Source: Rhizobium sp. CCGE531
GTDB taxonomy: Bacteria > Pseudomonadota > Alphaproteobacteria > Rhizobiales > Rhizobiaceae
Direction of reading: 5' to 3'
DNA: 64,000 nucleotides
Assembly: GCF_003627795.1 (NCBI RefSeq)
Contig: NZ_CP032685.1
Coordinates: forward strand, 186,001-250,000
The notes beneath the pieces are model-generated. The model saw only the letters and a list, made by a program, of their open reading frames with translations. It had not been told where the DNA came from and made no database searches. Below are positions 25,631-34,060 of the stretch, in pieces (within the stretch, counting starts at the first letter, position 1; each line of letters starts with the position of its first letter). The position numbers were made by a program, and so were the translations under genes.

Positions 25631-27088
25631 TTAAGTGAGGCCGCCGATATGGAAGGCCTTTGTTTCCAGATACTCCTCGATGCCGAGCTGCGAGCCTTCT
25701 CGCCCGAGGCCTGATTGCTTGACCCCGCCGAACGGTGCGACCTCCGTGGAGATCAGGCCGGTATTGAGGCCAACCATGCCGAATTCGAGCGCCTCGCCCA
25801 CCCGCCAGGCGCGCTTCAGGCTCTCGGTATAGAAATAGGCCGCAAGTCCGTAGGGCGTGCCGTTGGCGATGGCGATTGCCTCTTCTTCCGTTTCGAAGCG
25901 GAAGAGCGGCGCGACCGGGCCGAACGTCTCCTCGGCGGCGAGCTGCATGGCGATGGTGGCCCCGGTCAGGACGATCGGCGCGGTATATTGCGGGCCGGCC
26001 GGCAGATCCCGCTTGGCAGTGACGATCGTTGCACCCTTCGAAAGCGCGTCGTCGACATGGCGGTTGATCTTGGCGATCGCCGCTTCGTTGATCATCGGAC
26101 CGATCGCAACGCCGGCTTCGGTGCCCGGACCGACCTTCATGGCATCGACGCGGGCGGCGAGCTTCTTGGCGAAAGCATCGTAGACGCCGGCCTGGACCAG
26201 GATGCGGTTGGCGCAGACGCAGGTCTGGCCGCCGTTGCGGAATTTGGAGACGATCGCTCCCTCCACGGCAAGGTCGAGATCCGCGTCATCGAAGACGATG
26301 AAGGGAGCATTGCCGCCAAGCTCGAGGGAAAGCCGCTTGATGCTGGTAGCTGCTCCGCGCATCAGCAGTGAGCCGACGGGCGTGGAGCCGGTGAAGGAAA
26401 TCTTGCGCACGGTCGGGTTGGCGAGAATCTCGGCGCCGATCTCGGACGGCATGCCTGTGACGATATTGATGACTCCAGCCGGGATACCAGCCATTTCTGC
26501 CAGCACGCCGAGCGCCAGAGCCGAGTAGGGTGTGAATTCGGAAGGCTTGACCACGACCGTGCAGCCGGCCGCGAGCGCCGGCGCAAGCTTGCGCGTGATC
26601 ATCGCGTTCGGAAAATTCCAGGGCGTAATGATACCGCAAACCCCGACCGGCTCCTTCAGCACGAGAATGCGGCGGTCAGGGGTCGGCGAGGGAATGGTCT
26701 GGCCGCCGATGCGGCGTGCTTCCTCGGCGAACCATTTGACGAAGGAGGCGCCGTAGCGGATTTCGCCACGGGCTTCGTCGAGCGGCTTACCCTGTTCGAT
26801 CGTCAGGATCAGTGCCAGATCATCGATATGCTCGAGCATCAGATCGTGCCAGGCTTCCAGCCGCGCCGCGCGCTCGGCATGCGTGCGCTTCTTCCAGGGG
26901 GCATAGGCCGCGTCGGCGGCCTCGATTGCTGCCCGGGTCTCATCGCCGCCCATATCCGGCACGGTTCCGATGACGGCACGCGTTGCCGGATTGACGACGG
27001 CAACGGTCTTGCCCGAGCGGGCGGGAAGCCAGTCGCCACCGATCAGCGCCTGCTCACGGAACAGGGATGGCACTTTCAGATTTTGCAT
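25631..27088 (-). CDS. gabD: NAD(P)-dependent succinate-semialdehyde dehydrogenase
   Basis: A 485-residue aldehyde dehydrogenase with the catalytic glutamate in 'LELGGNAPFIVFDDADLD' and the catalytic cysteine in 'GGQTCVCANRI', the pattern typical of GabD. It oxidises succinate semialdehyde to succinate, the last step of GABA and omega-amino acid breakdown. It is the last gene of the operon read from 32221, 21 bp after the dehydrogenase gene. Full length and all family motifs present. Confidence 0.93.
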   Translation of the reverse strand: MQNLKVPSLFREQALIGGDWLPARSGKTVAVVNPATRAVIGTVPDMGGDETRAAIEAADAAYAPWKKRTHAERAARLEAWHDLMLEHIDDLALILTIEQGKPLDEARGEIRYGASFVKWFAEEARRIGGQTIPSPTPDRRILVLKEPVGVCGIITPWNFPNAMITRKLAPALAAGCTVVVKPSEFTPYSALALGVLAEMAGIPAGVINIVTGMPSEIGAEILANPTVRKISFTGSTPVGSLLMRGAATSIKRLSLELGGNAPFIVFDDADLDLAVEGAIVSKFRNGGQTCVCANRILVQAGVYDAFAKKLAARVDAMKVGPGTEAGVAIGPMINEAAIAKINRHVDDALSKGATIVTAKRDLPAGPQYTAPIVLTGATIAMQLAAEETFGPVAPLFRFETEEEAIAIANGTPYGLAAYFYTESLKRAWRVGEALEFGMVGLNTGLISTEVAPFGGVKQSGLGREGSQLGIEEYLETKAFHIGGLT

Positions 27089-27109
27089 GTTCGGATCCTC
27101 GATGAGACT

Positions 27110-28150
27110 TCAGATTGCGGCGAGCAGCGCGGCTGTGATCGCGTCGGTCCGGTCTTTACCCGGAACCGTGCCGATACCGCTTGCGGTTGTTGCCTCGATC
27201 GCCGCCATGACGGCATTTGCCGCATCCTGCTCGCCCAGATGTTCGAGCATCATGGCGCCGGACCACGCCGTTGCAATCGGGTTGGCGATGCCGAGATGCG
27301 CAATATCGGGCGCAGACCCGTGCACGGGTTCGAACATCGACGGAGCACTCCGCTCGGGGTTGATATTGGCCGATGCCGCAAAACCGAGGCCGCCCTGGAT
27401 TGCTGCGCCGAGATCGGTGAGGATGTCGCCGAAGAGGTTGGAAGCGACGACCACGTCGAGGCTTTCCGGCGCCATCACCATGCGGGCGGCCATGGCATCG
27501 ATGTGATAGCTCGTGACCTCGACATCGGGATAATCCTGCGCAAGCTGCCGGGTAATTTCATCCCAGAAGACCATCGAATGCTTCTGGGCATTGGATTTCG
27601 TCACCGAGGCGAGCTTGCCGCGCCGCGCCCTTGCCTGCTCGAAGGCGAAACGCAGGATGCGCTCGACGCCTTTGCGGGTGAAGATCGACGTCTCGACCGC
27701 GACCTCGTCGAGCGTGCCCTGATGAATGCGGCCGCCCGCGCCGGAATATTCGCCCTCGGTGTTTTCGCGGATGCAGAGAATGTCGAAGGCTGACGCCTTG
27801 AGCGGCCCCTGGACGCCCGGCAGCAGGCGGTGCGGGCGAATATTGGCATATTGCACGAAGCTCTTGCGGATCGGCAGCAGCAGCCCGTGCAGAGATACAG
27901 AATCCGGCACTTCGGCCGGCCAGCCGACGGCTCCGAGCAGGATGGCATCGAAACCGCGCAGCGTTGCGATGCCATCGGCGGGCATCATGGCGCCGGTTTC
28001 CTTGTAGAAGGCGCAGGACCAGGGAAATTCGGTGCCGTCGAGCGTGAAACCGTGGGCGCCCGCCGCCTTTTGCAGAACCGACCAAGCGGCGGCGGTCATG
28101 TCGCGACCGATGCCGTCACCCGGGATCAAGGCGATCTTGTAGGTTTTCAT
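27110..28150 (-). CDS. Isocitrate/isopropylmalate-family dehydrogenase (tartrate or D-malate dehydrogenase type)
   Basis: A 346-residue NAD-dependent decarboxylating dehydrogenase with 'IALIPGDGIGRDM' at the N-terminus, 'RENTEGEYSGAGGRIH' and 'SMFEPVHGSAPDIA'. These features fit the TtuC/DmlA group acting on tartrate, D-malate or related hydroxyacids. The ATG at 28150 is preferred over a TTG five codons earlier. It lies 11 bp after the aldehyde dehydrogenase gene and 21 bp before gabD. Confidence 0.88.
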   Translation of the reverse strand: MKTYKIALIPGDGIGRDMTAAAWSVLQKAAGAHGFTLDGTEFPWSCAFYKETGAMMPADGIATLRGFDAILLGAVGWPAEVPDSVSLHGLLLPIRKSFVQYANIRPHRLLPGVQGPLKASAFDILCIRENTEGEYSGAGGRIHQGTLDEVAVETSIFTRKGVERILRFAFEQARARRGKLASVTKSNAQKHSMVFWDEITRQLAQDYPDVEVTSYHIDAMAARMVMAPESLDVVVASNLFGDILTDLGAAIQGGLGFAASANINPERSAPSMFEPVHGSAPDIAHLGIANPIATAWSGAMMLEHLGEQDAANAVMAAIEATTASGIGTVPGKDRTDAITAALLAAI

Positions 28151-28161
28151 GTTCGCTATCC

Positions 28162-29625
28162 TCAAAGACTGATCAAAACGCTCTTGCTCTTGCGATTGGC
28201 CTGAAATGCCTCGCGGCCGAGATCCTTGCCGATACCGGATTGCTTGTAGCCGCCGGTCGGCAGGATGTGGTCCCGCGAACGGCCGTAGCGATTGACCCAG
28301 ACGGTGCCGGCTTGCAGACGACGGGTCAGCCGGATGGCGCGCGACAGGTCGCGGGTGAAGAGGCCTGCCGCAAGCCCGTAGCTCGGATGGTCGGCAAGCT
28401 GCAGGGCTTCCTCTTCATCCTCGAATGTCTGGAGCGTCAGCACCGGGCCGAAGATCTCCTCGGTGATGGCAGGAGAGTTCCGATCGACGCCGGCTATCAG
28501 TGTCGGGGCGTAGAAATAGCCTGGCGCGTCTATGCGCGTGCCGCCGGCAAGGCATTCTGCGCCGGCCGCGACGGTGGCGGAGACGATCGCATCGATGCGC
28601 TGTCTCTGCTTTTCCGAAATGATGGGGGAGTACCGGCTTGCCGTATCCCAGGTGGGACCTGGGGCAACGCCCTTCATCCGGTCCCTGATGGCATCGATCA
28701 GCTGCGGCGCTATCTTTTTCTCGACGATGAGCCGTGATCCGGCCACGCAGGCCTGGCCTGCATTGCCGATGATACTGGCCGTCACGGCAGCCGCGGCCTT
28801 GTCGAGGTCCGCATCCGCAAAGACGATCTGGGGGCTTTTGCCGCCGAGTTCCAGCGTCATCGGCTTTATGCCCGTGCGGGCGATGTTCTCCATGATGGCC
28901 GATCCAGCCCGGCTTGAGCCGGTAAAGCTGATCTTGGCGATCTCGGGATGGCCGGTGATCGCCTGGCCGGTCGTCATGCCGTCACCCAGCACCACATTGA
29001 TCAGGCCGGCCGGAAGGCCGGCGCGCACGGCGAGCTGAGCCAGATAGATGGATGAAAACGGCGTCATTTCGGACGGCTTCAGGACGACGGCGTTTCCGGC
29101 GGCCAGCGCCGGTCCAAGTTTCCAGGCGGCCATGTTGATCGGAAAATTCCAGGGCGTGATGGCGCCCACCACCCCATAGGGCTCCGTCATGACCATGCCG
29201 ATATTGCCATCGTCGGTCGGCACGAGGTCGCTGCCTTCCTTGTCGGCGAATTCGGCAAAGAACCGGATCTGCTCCGCCGAAATCGCGATATCGCCCTCGA
29301 CAAGCTGGCCCACGGGTCGTGTCGAAGCGACGGCTTCCAGCCTGGCCAGCGTTTCGGCTTCCTGTTCGATGAGATCGGCCCAGCGATGAAGCACGTTCAG
29401 GCGTTCGCGCGGGCGGACGCCACCCCAATTGCTTGCCTTCAATGCGGCCTTGGCCGTCTGGACAGCCTGGTCGACGACGGAGGCGTCCGCGACCGGGCAT
29501 TCGGCATAGGCCTTGCCATCGGAAGGGCGGTGCATGGGAATGACACCATTCGCGGCACTAAAATGCTCGCCGATGAAATGTCCGACGGGAAGCGAAAGAC
29601 TGTCGGGATCGAAACTCAGGTCCAT
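28162..29625 (-). CDS. Aldehyde dehydrogenase (PuuC/betaine-aldehyde dehydrogenase-like)
   Basis: A 487-residue NAD-dependent aldehyde dehydrogenase with the catalytic glutamate in 'LELGGKSPQIVFADADLD' and cysteine in 'GNAGQACVAGSRL'. The start at 29625 has a perfect GGAGG site upstream. It resembles dehydrogenases for amino-aldehydes, such as gamma-glutamyl-gamma-aminobutyraldehyde or betaine aldehyde, so it could use the product of the amine oxidase at 23641. Exact substrate unknown. Confidence 0.9.
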   Translation of the reverse strand: MDLSFDPDSLSLPVGHFIGEHFSAANGVIPMHRPSDGKAYAECPVADASVVDQAVQTAKAALKASNWGGVRPRERLNVLHRWADLIEQEAETLARLEAVASTRPVGQLVEGDIAISAEQIRFFAEFADKEGSDLVPTDDGNIGMVMTEPYGVVGAITPWNFPINMAAWKLGPALAAGNAVVLKPSEMTPFSSIYLAQLAVRAGLPAGLINVVLGDGMTTGQAITGHPEIAKISFTGSSRAGSAIMENIARTGIKPMTLELGGKSPQIVFADADLDKAAAAVTASIIGNAGQACVAGSRLIVEKKIAPQLIDAIRDRMKGVAPGPTWDTASRYSPIISEKQRQRIDAIVSATVAAGAECLAGGTRIDAPGYFYAPTLIAGVDRNSPAITEEIFGPVLTLQTFEDEEEALQLADHPSYGLAAGLFTRDLSRAIRLTRRLQAGTVWVNRYGRSRDHILPTGGYKQSGIGKDLGREAFQANRKSKSVLISL

Positions 29626-29765
29626 AATGATACCTCCGGTCAATTTACCGAGATGCTATAGGATCGGCGAAGTAGCTTGATCCGATCGCGTCGGCCGGCG
29701 CGGCGGAAAAACCCGTTTTGAGGCGGTCCGGCAGCGTATTCTTTGGCAGCGCCGTGCAGCCGAAC

Positions 29766-30122
29766 TCAAGGGGTGACGGTCACGTAGATCTTGCGGACGG
29801 TTTCGATCGTCTTCCAGATTCCAACAAAGCCCGGCTTCATGACGAAGCTGTCGCCCGCCCTATAGACGACGGGCTCGCCACCTTCCGGGGTCAGTTCGAC
29901 GACGCCGGAGAGGATGTGGCAGAATTCGAAGGTCTCGCCCTTGATCGAACGGCTGATGCCAGGGGTCGCCTCCCACACGCCGGTGTGCACCGTCTCGTTG
30001 CGGGCGGTATCCTGTGCCCAGGTCTTGAGCTTCGGATCGCCCGAGATCAGCCGCTCCGGAGCGACGACGTTTTCGCGCGGTGCGAAGGAGGGGTTAGGGT
30101 CAATCGTCTTCAGGAGGGACAT
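29766..30122 (-). CDS. Small cupin protein (DUF861/EutQ-like)
   Basis: A 118-residue single-domain cupin, with the beta-barrel motifs around 'GETFEFCHILSGVVELTPEGG' and 'GDSFVMKPGFVGIWKTIE'. Such cupins often sit in amine and ureide catabolic operons, where they may be isomerases, hydrolases or ligand sensors. It lies between the hydroxyacid dehydrogenase (22 bp) and the aldehyde dehydrogenase (140 bp). No specific function can be assigned. Confidence 0.85.
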   Translation of the reverse strand: MSLLKTIDPNPSFAPRENVVAPERLISGDPKLKTWAQDTARNETVHTGVWEATPGISRSIKGETFEFCHILSGVVELTPEGGEPVVYRAGDSFVMKPGFVGIWKTIETVRKIYVTVTP

Positions 30123-30144
30123 CGGGTTCCTTTCGAGGGTGAGG

Positions 30145-31068
30145 TCAATAGCCGCGGCGGCGGTCGACGAGGCCGAGCGGGTCCATGCCCGCCCGGATCC
30201 TTTTGATATTGTCGATGACGGCGCGCGCGGCGCTATGGGGCTGAGTGACGCTTGCGATATGTGGCGTCAGCAGAATGCGTTCGTGGTTCCAGAAGGGATG
30301 TCCGGCGGGCAGCGGTTCGGGATCGGTGACATCGATCACGGCGCCGGCAAGCCGGCCATTATCGAGCGCGGCCAGGAGATCTTCCGATACGAGCTGCGGT
30401 CCGCGACCGACATGCACAAGGCCCGCACCCTGGGGCAGCTTCTCGAAGCGATCGGCGTTGAGAAAACCACGGGTCTCGTCGGTTAGCGGAAGCAGGCAGA
30501 TCAGAATATCGGTCTCGGAAAGCATGGCCTGGAGTCCTGCTTCGCCGGCAAAACAGGCAACGCCTTCCAGTTCGCGTTGACTGCGGCTCCAGCCGGAAAG
30601 CGAAAAGCCGAACGGCTTCAGCCTTTCGAGCACGGCCTGCCCAAGGTTCCCGAGCCCCAGCACGCCGATGCGGCGCTCGGCGGCCTGAACCTGTGGCAAG
30701 GCATTCCAGACCTGATGGCGCTGCTGGCTGAGATAGGTCGGCAGATTGCGGTGAAGCGCGAGGGCGCCAAGCGTCACATATTCCTGCATCATGCGGGTGA
30801 TGCCGTCTTCGACCATCCGGACGACTTTTACGCGAGCGGGGATCTGTGCCGTGTCGAATTGATCGATGCCGGCGCCGATGGAAAAGAGAACTTCGAGATT
30901 GCCATAGCGTGGCAAGTCGTCCGGAACCGTCCAGCTTATCAGATAGCGCACGGCGTCGGGATCGACCGACAGCGGATCCATGGAAAACGAGATGTCCGGC
31001 AGCTCCTGGGCGAAGGCCTGCTGAAAGATATGGCCGCGGCGGGCATCCGAGTTGAAAAGGAACGTCAT
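30145..31068 (-). CDS. ghrA: D-2-hydroxyacid dehydrogenase, glyoxylate/hydroxypyruvate reductase A type
   Basis: A 307-residue protein with the NAD(P) motif '[16 protein letters not shown]' near residue 135 and the catalytic set Arg ('[10 protein letters not shown]'), Glu ('DVTDPEPLP') and His ('LLTPHIASV'). The short N-terminal domain and length fit the GhrA group, which reduces glyoxylate and hydroxypyruvate. In this operon it probably handles a 2-oxo or 2-hydroxy acid released from the substrate. It follows the deacetylase gene after 28 bp. Confidence 0.88.
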   Translation of the reverse strand: MTFLFNSDARRGHIFQQAFAQELPDISFSMDPLSVDPDAVRYLISWTVPDDLPRYGNLEVLFSIGAGIDQFDTAQIPARVKVVRMVEDGITRMMQEYVTLGALALHRNLPTYLSQQRHQVWNALPQVQAAERRIGVLGLGNLGQAVLERLKPFGFSLSGWSRSQRELEGVACFAGEAGLQAMLSETDILICLLPLTDETRGFLNADRFEKLPQGAGLVHVGRGPQLVSEDLLAALDNGRLAGAVIDVTDPEPLPAGHPFWNHERILLTPHIASVTQPHSAARAVIDNIKRIRAGMDPLGLVDRRRGY

Positions 31069-31096
31069 GGGCTATCCATTCTTCGGTCTTGCGGCA

Positions 31097-32221
31097 TCAT
31101 GCCCGGCAACGACGGCCAAGAGCCTCGATCATGGCCTGGCAGGCGGCGAGTTCGTCCGTGAGGATGAATTCGTTCGGCTTGTGCGCGCGCCCGATGTCGC
31201 CCGGACCGCAAATGATCGCCTCGAGGCCGGCGCGCTGGTAGAGTCCGGCTTCGGTGCCGTAGCTGACGGCGGCCAGCGGCTCGATATCAGTCAGCTCGGT
31301 CAGCAGGCCGGCAAGGGGGGCGGCCCGGGGAAGAGATAGGGCGGGATAGGAGCTTAGTTCCTCCCATTGGATCTGGAAGCCCCGGCGCTCAAGCGCGGCG
31401 GCGGCCTCACGCACCGGTAAGAGCAGGGCTGCCGGGTCCGCGCCGGAAATTGCCCGCGCTTCGGCTTCGAGCACGCAGAGATCCGGAATGATGTTGAGGG
31501 CCTGCCCGCCGTGAATGATGCCAACCGAAACCGATGAATAAGGCGGCTCGAACTCTGCTTCGAATGGTCCCTGGGCAAGAGCATGTGCGGTCGAAACGGC
31601 TGCCAGCAGGACCTCGGTGGCCGCATGGATGGCATTGAGGCCGAGGTCGGGGCGCGACGAATGACCGGAACGTCCCTTCAGGGTGATGCGGGCCGCTGAT
31701 TTCCCTTTATGCGCGAGGATGGCGCGCATGTTGCTCGGTTCGCCGACGATCACGCCGAGCGGCGTTTCACAAAGCTCCGGCAGGTGCGCAATGAGATGCG
31801 GCACGCCACGGCAACCTGCTTCCTCATCATAGGAAAAGGCAAAATGAATTGGCCGCAGGAGGGGGTTTGCCGCGAGTATCGGCAGAGCAGCCAGGGACGC
31901 GGCCAGAAAGCCCTTCATGTCGCTGGTGCCGCGGCCATATAGCCTCTCGCCATCGACCTGCAGCTCGAAGGGATTGCTCGCCCATCCCGCCTCGTTGGCC
32001 GGCACGACATCCATGTGACCGGAGAGGACATAACCCGGTTTGTCACGCGGGCCGATCGTCGCGAAAATGTTCGACCGATCACCCTCGGGGCCGGGAATAA
32101 TATCGACGGTAGCGCCGAAGGACTTCAGATGGGCACCGATCCACTCCACGATTTCAGCATTCGGCATTCCGACGACGGAATTGAAACCGACCAGTTTTGC
32201 CAGGATGTCCGCTGCCTGCAT
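31097..32221 (-). CDS. argE: M20-family deacetylase, acetylornithine deacetylase-like
   Basis: A 374-residue zinc peptidase-like protein with metal ligands and catalytic residues in 'LSGHMDVVP', 'GRGTSDMKG', 'YDEEAGCRG', 'VGEPSN' and 'RAHKPNEF', the full set for ArgE-type enzymes. It would remove an acetyl group from N-acetylornithine or a similar N-acyl amino acid. The ATG at 32221 is preferred over a TTG four codons upstream. It is the first gene of the six-gene operon, which hints that the imported or first-formed compound is N-acylated. The symbol is by resemblance only. Confidence 0.85.
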   Translation of the reverse strand: MQAADILAKLVGFNSVVGMPNAEIVEWIGAHLKSFGATVDIIPGPEGDRSNIFATIGPRDKPGYVLSGHMDVVPANEAGWASNPFELQVDGERLYGRGTSDMKGFLAASLAALPILAANPLLRPIHFAFSYDEEAGCRGVPHLIAHLPELCETPLGVIVGEPSNMRAILAHKGKSAARITLKGRSGHSSRPDLGLNAIHAATEVLLAAVSTAHALAQGPFEAEFEPPYSSVSVGIIHGGQALNIIPDLCVLEAEARAISGADPAALLLPVREAAAALERRGFQIQWEELSSYPALSLPRAAPLAGLLTELTDIEPLAAVSYGTEAGLYQRAGLEAIICGPGDIGRAHKPNEFILTDELAACQAMIEALGRRCRA

Positions 32222-32441
32222 TGCTGTTCCCAATCTCCGATTGCCGTCCTCGTCTGGGCAAGTGACGTTGTGATCAGCGAGAAGGTTAGGCGACTGTCAG
32301 AAGAATACCTGCCGAAAGCGTTGCTCATACGGTCAATTCTTGCGTCGGCATTTGCATACGCAGTGAAATGTTTTGCGCGGCCTCGGCTAAGGTCGCCAAA
32401 GCATGATGCCGGCTTGCGCGAACAAGCAGTCGGAAGATCGG

Positions 32442-33359
32442 ATGGCGGCCGGATCACGAATGGATACAAAGATACCCGAGAGACTGCATGTCGATGCATT
32501 CGAACTGCGTTTTGCCGACATTGCGGATGTCGCTCTGTCACAGCTTCAGGCTCTCTCGATGTCGGTCGGATGGCCGCATCGATTGCTGGACTGGCAACAT
32601 CTGCGGGATGTCGGCCGCGGCTTTGTGGCGCTTGACGAAATCGACAGGGTTTCCGGCTCGACCATGTGGTTTCCGCATGGAGAGCATTTCGCCACATTCG
32701 GCATGCTGATCACCGCGCCGCGCCTGCAGACGAATGGGACGGCGGAGTGGCTGGTCCAACGGATGCTGGCCGAATGCCGTCAGGAACGGTTAAGGCTGAA
32801 TGCGACAAGAGCGGCGCGCCGGATGTGCGCGACACTCGGGTTCATGCCGCAACAGACGGTTTTTCAGTGTCAGGGTGAGGTTCTATCCGTGCCTGAAGTC
32901 GGCAATATCAAGCCGGGGCTTCAGCTGAGGCGGCTCGAACGTGGTGATCTGGATGGCGTCGCTGCCTTGGATGAGCCCGCTTTCGGCACGCTGCGCTACC
33001 AGCATCTTCAGCGGTTGTTCGAGAGTTCCATCTGCTACGGTCTCTATGAGGGCGAAAAGCTGATGGCTTATTCCATGCGGCGCCGCTTCGGCCGCGGTCA
33101 TGTCGTCGGTCCCGTCGTTGCCTATTGCGAGGAAGATGCAATTTCCGTCGTTCATCCGCATGTCGTCGCGCATGTCGGCAGTTTTCTCCGGCTCGATACC
33201 CACTACGGTACTGGCTCATTTGCCGGTTTCGTCCAGCAAAGCGGCATGTCCGTCTTCGACACCGTGACAACAATGGTTTCTTCCGAGGCAGCCGCCTATG
33301 GGAGCCCGAACACAGGTTCCCCGATCGTTTTTGCCCTCGCTTCGCAGTCTTTCGGATAA
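32442..33359 (+). CDS. Tandem-GNAT acetyltransferase
   Basis: A 305-residue protein with the same two-part layout as the acetyltransferase at 21794-22633, including 'GWPHRLLDWQHL' near the N-terminus, a GNAT core with a degenerate acetyl-CoA loop, and a C-terminal GNAT-like half ('RLERGDLDGVAALDEPAFG'). Its start is ambiguous: ATG at 32442 has GGAAG five bases upstream, while ATG at 32460 would begin nearer the conserved part. It diverges from the deacetylase operon, so an acetylase and a deacetylase share one 220-bp promoter region. Confidence 0.78.
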   Translation: MAAGSRMDTKIPERLHVDAFELRFADIADVALSQLQALSMSVGWPHRLLDWQHLRDVGRGFVALDEIDRVSGSTMWFPHGEHFATFGMLITAPRLQTNGTAEWLVQRMLAECRQERLRLNATRAARRMCATLGFMPQQTVFQCQGEVLSVPEVGNIKPGLQLRRLERGDLDGVAALDEPAFGTLRYQHLQRLFESSICYGLYEGEKLMAYSMRRRFGRGHVVGPVVAYCEEDAISVVHPHVVAHVGSFLRLDTHYGTGSFAGFVQQSGMSVFDTVTTMVSSEAAAYGSPNTGSPIVFALASQSFG

Positions 33360-33427
33360 TTGCGAAGCGCGCCTTGTGATAAATCGCCGCTAAGTGAGTT
33401 GAAGCCGAACATGTATCTTATTTCTAC

Positions 33428-33455
33428 GTTGAACGCTTTATATGTTATGTTCAAC
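33428..33455. promoter_or_regulatory. Inverted repeat GTTGAAC-N14-GTTCAAC with an orphan ribosome site downstream
   Basis: Perfect 7-bp arms with a 14-bp AT-rich spacer, followed by ATAGGAGACTATC and an ATG at 33469. The frame after that ATG runs only 26 codons and overlaps the 3' end of the GNAT gene on the other strand. The promoter-operator-ribosome site arrangement looks like the front of a gene whose body has been lost, for example a small regulator or antitoxin. Confidence 0.35.
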
Positions 33456-33478
33456 ATAGGAGACTATCATGGGTGGTT

Positions 33479-34039
33479 TCAGCGGGTGGAGAGGGCCGGC
33501 GGTGGCGGTGGGGTGGTCGAGCCGGCGGCGAGTGAGCGTTGGACCATGACCGTATCGGCCCAGCGGCCGTAGCGATAGGCAACCGCCGGTAACAACCCGA
33601 CGCGGGCGAAGCCGAAGCGTTCGTGCAGTGCGAGCGAAGCGACGTTGTCTGCGTCGATATAGCCGATCATCTGCCGGAAGCCGGCCGCCGCGCAGGTGTC
33701 GATCAACCCGCGCATGAGCAGGCTCCCGACACCCTGGCCGACATGGTCGTGATGCACATAGATCGAATGCTTGACTGTGTAGCGGTAGGCCGGGCGTTTG
33801 CGGAACAGCACCACATAAGCATAGCCGACGACCTTCTCGCCTTCGATCGCAACGACATGCGGGAATCGGCGGTCCTTTAAATTCTTGCGCCGTTCCCGCA
33901 GGTCGTCCGGTTGCGGCGTGTCGCTATCATCAACACCAGCCTCGACGCCGCGGTGAATATGGCGGCGATAGATCGCCAACATGGCATCGACGTCGCTCTC
34001 CCGGGACGGGCGAACGACGATTGCTTTATCCTGCTTCAT
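33479..34039 (-). CDS. GNAT acetyltransferase, phosphinothricin acetyltransferase-like
   Basis: A 186-residue single GNAT domain with the acetyl-CoA site 'VHHDHVGQGVGSLLM' and a PAT-like 'LHERFGFARVGLLPAVAYRYGRW' C-terminal part. It ends in a proline-rich tail ('TTPPPPPALSTR') not usual in the family. The ATG at 34039 is chosen over a TTG two codons upstream. It lies 21 bp after the decarboxylase gene on the same strand, so it may acetylate the amine made by that enzyme. Confidence 0.87.
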   Translation of the reverse strand: MKQDKAIVVRPSRESDVDAMLAIYRRHIHRGVEAGVDDSDTPQPDDLRERRKNLKDRRFPHVVAIEGEKVVGYAYVVLFRKRPAYRYTVKHSIYVHHDHVGQGVGSLLMRGLIDTCAAAGFRQMIGYIDADNVASLALHERFGFARVGLLPAVAYRYGRWADTVMVQRSLAAGSTTPPPPPALSTR

Positions 34040-34060
34040 GACCAATCCGAATTTTCCAGC

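Noticed and set aside
33469..33549. 26-codon frame with a good ribosome site after the GTTGAAC repeat
   Set aside because: The peptide is Gly/Arg/Val-rich low complexity and antisense to the GNAT 3' end; the ribosome site is kept as evidence of a lost gene only.
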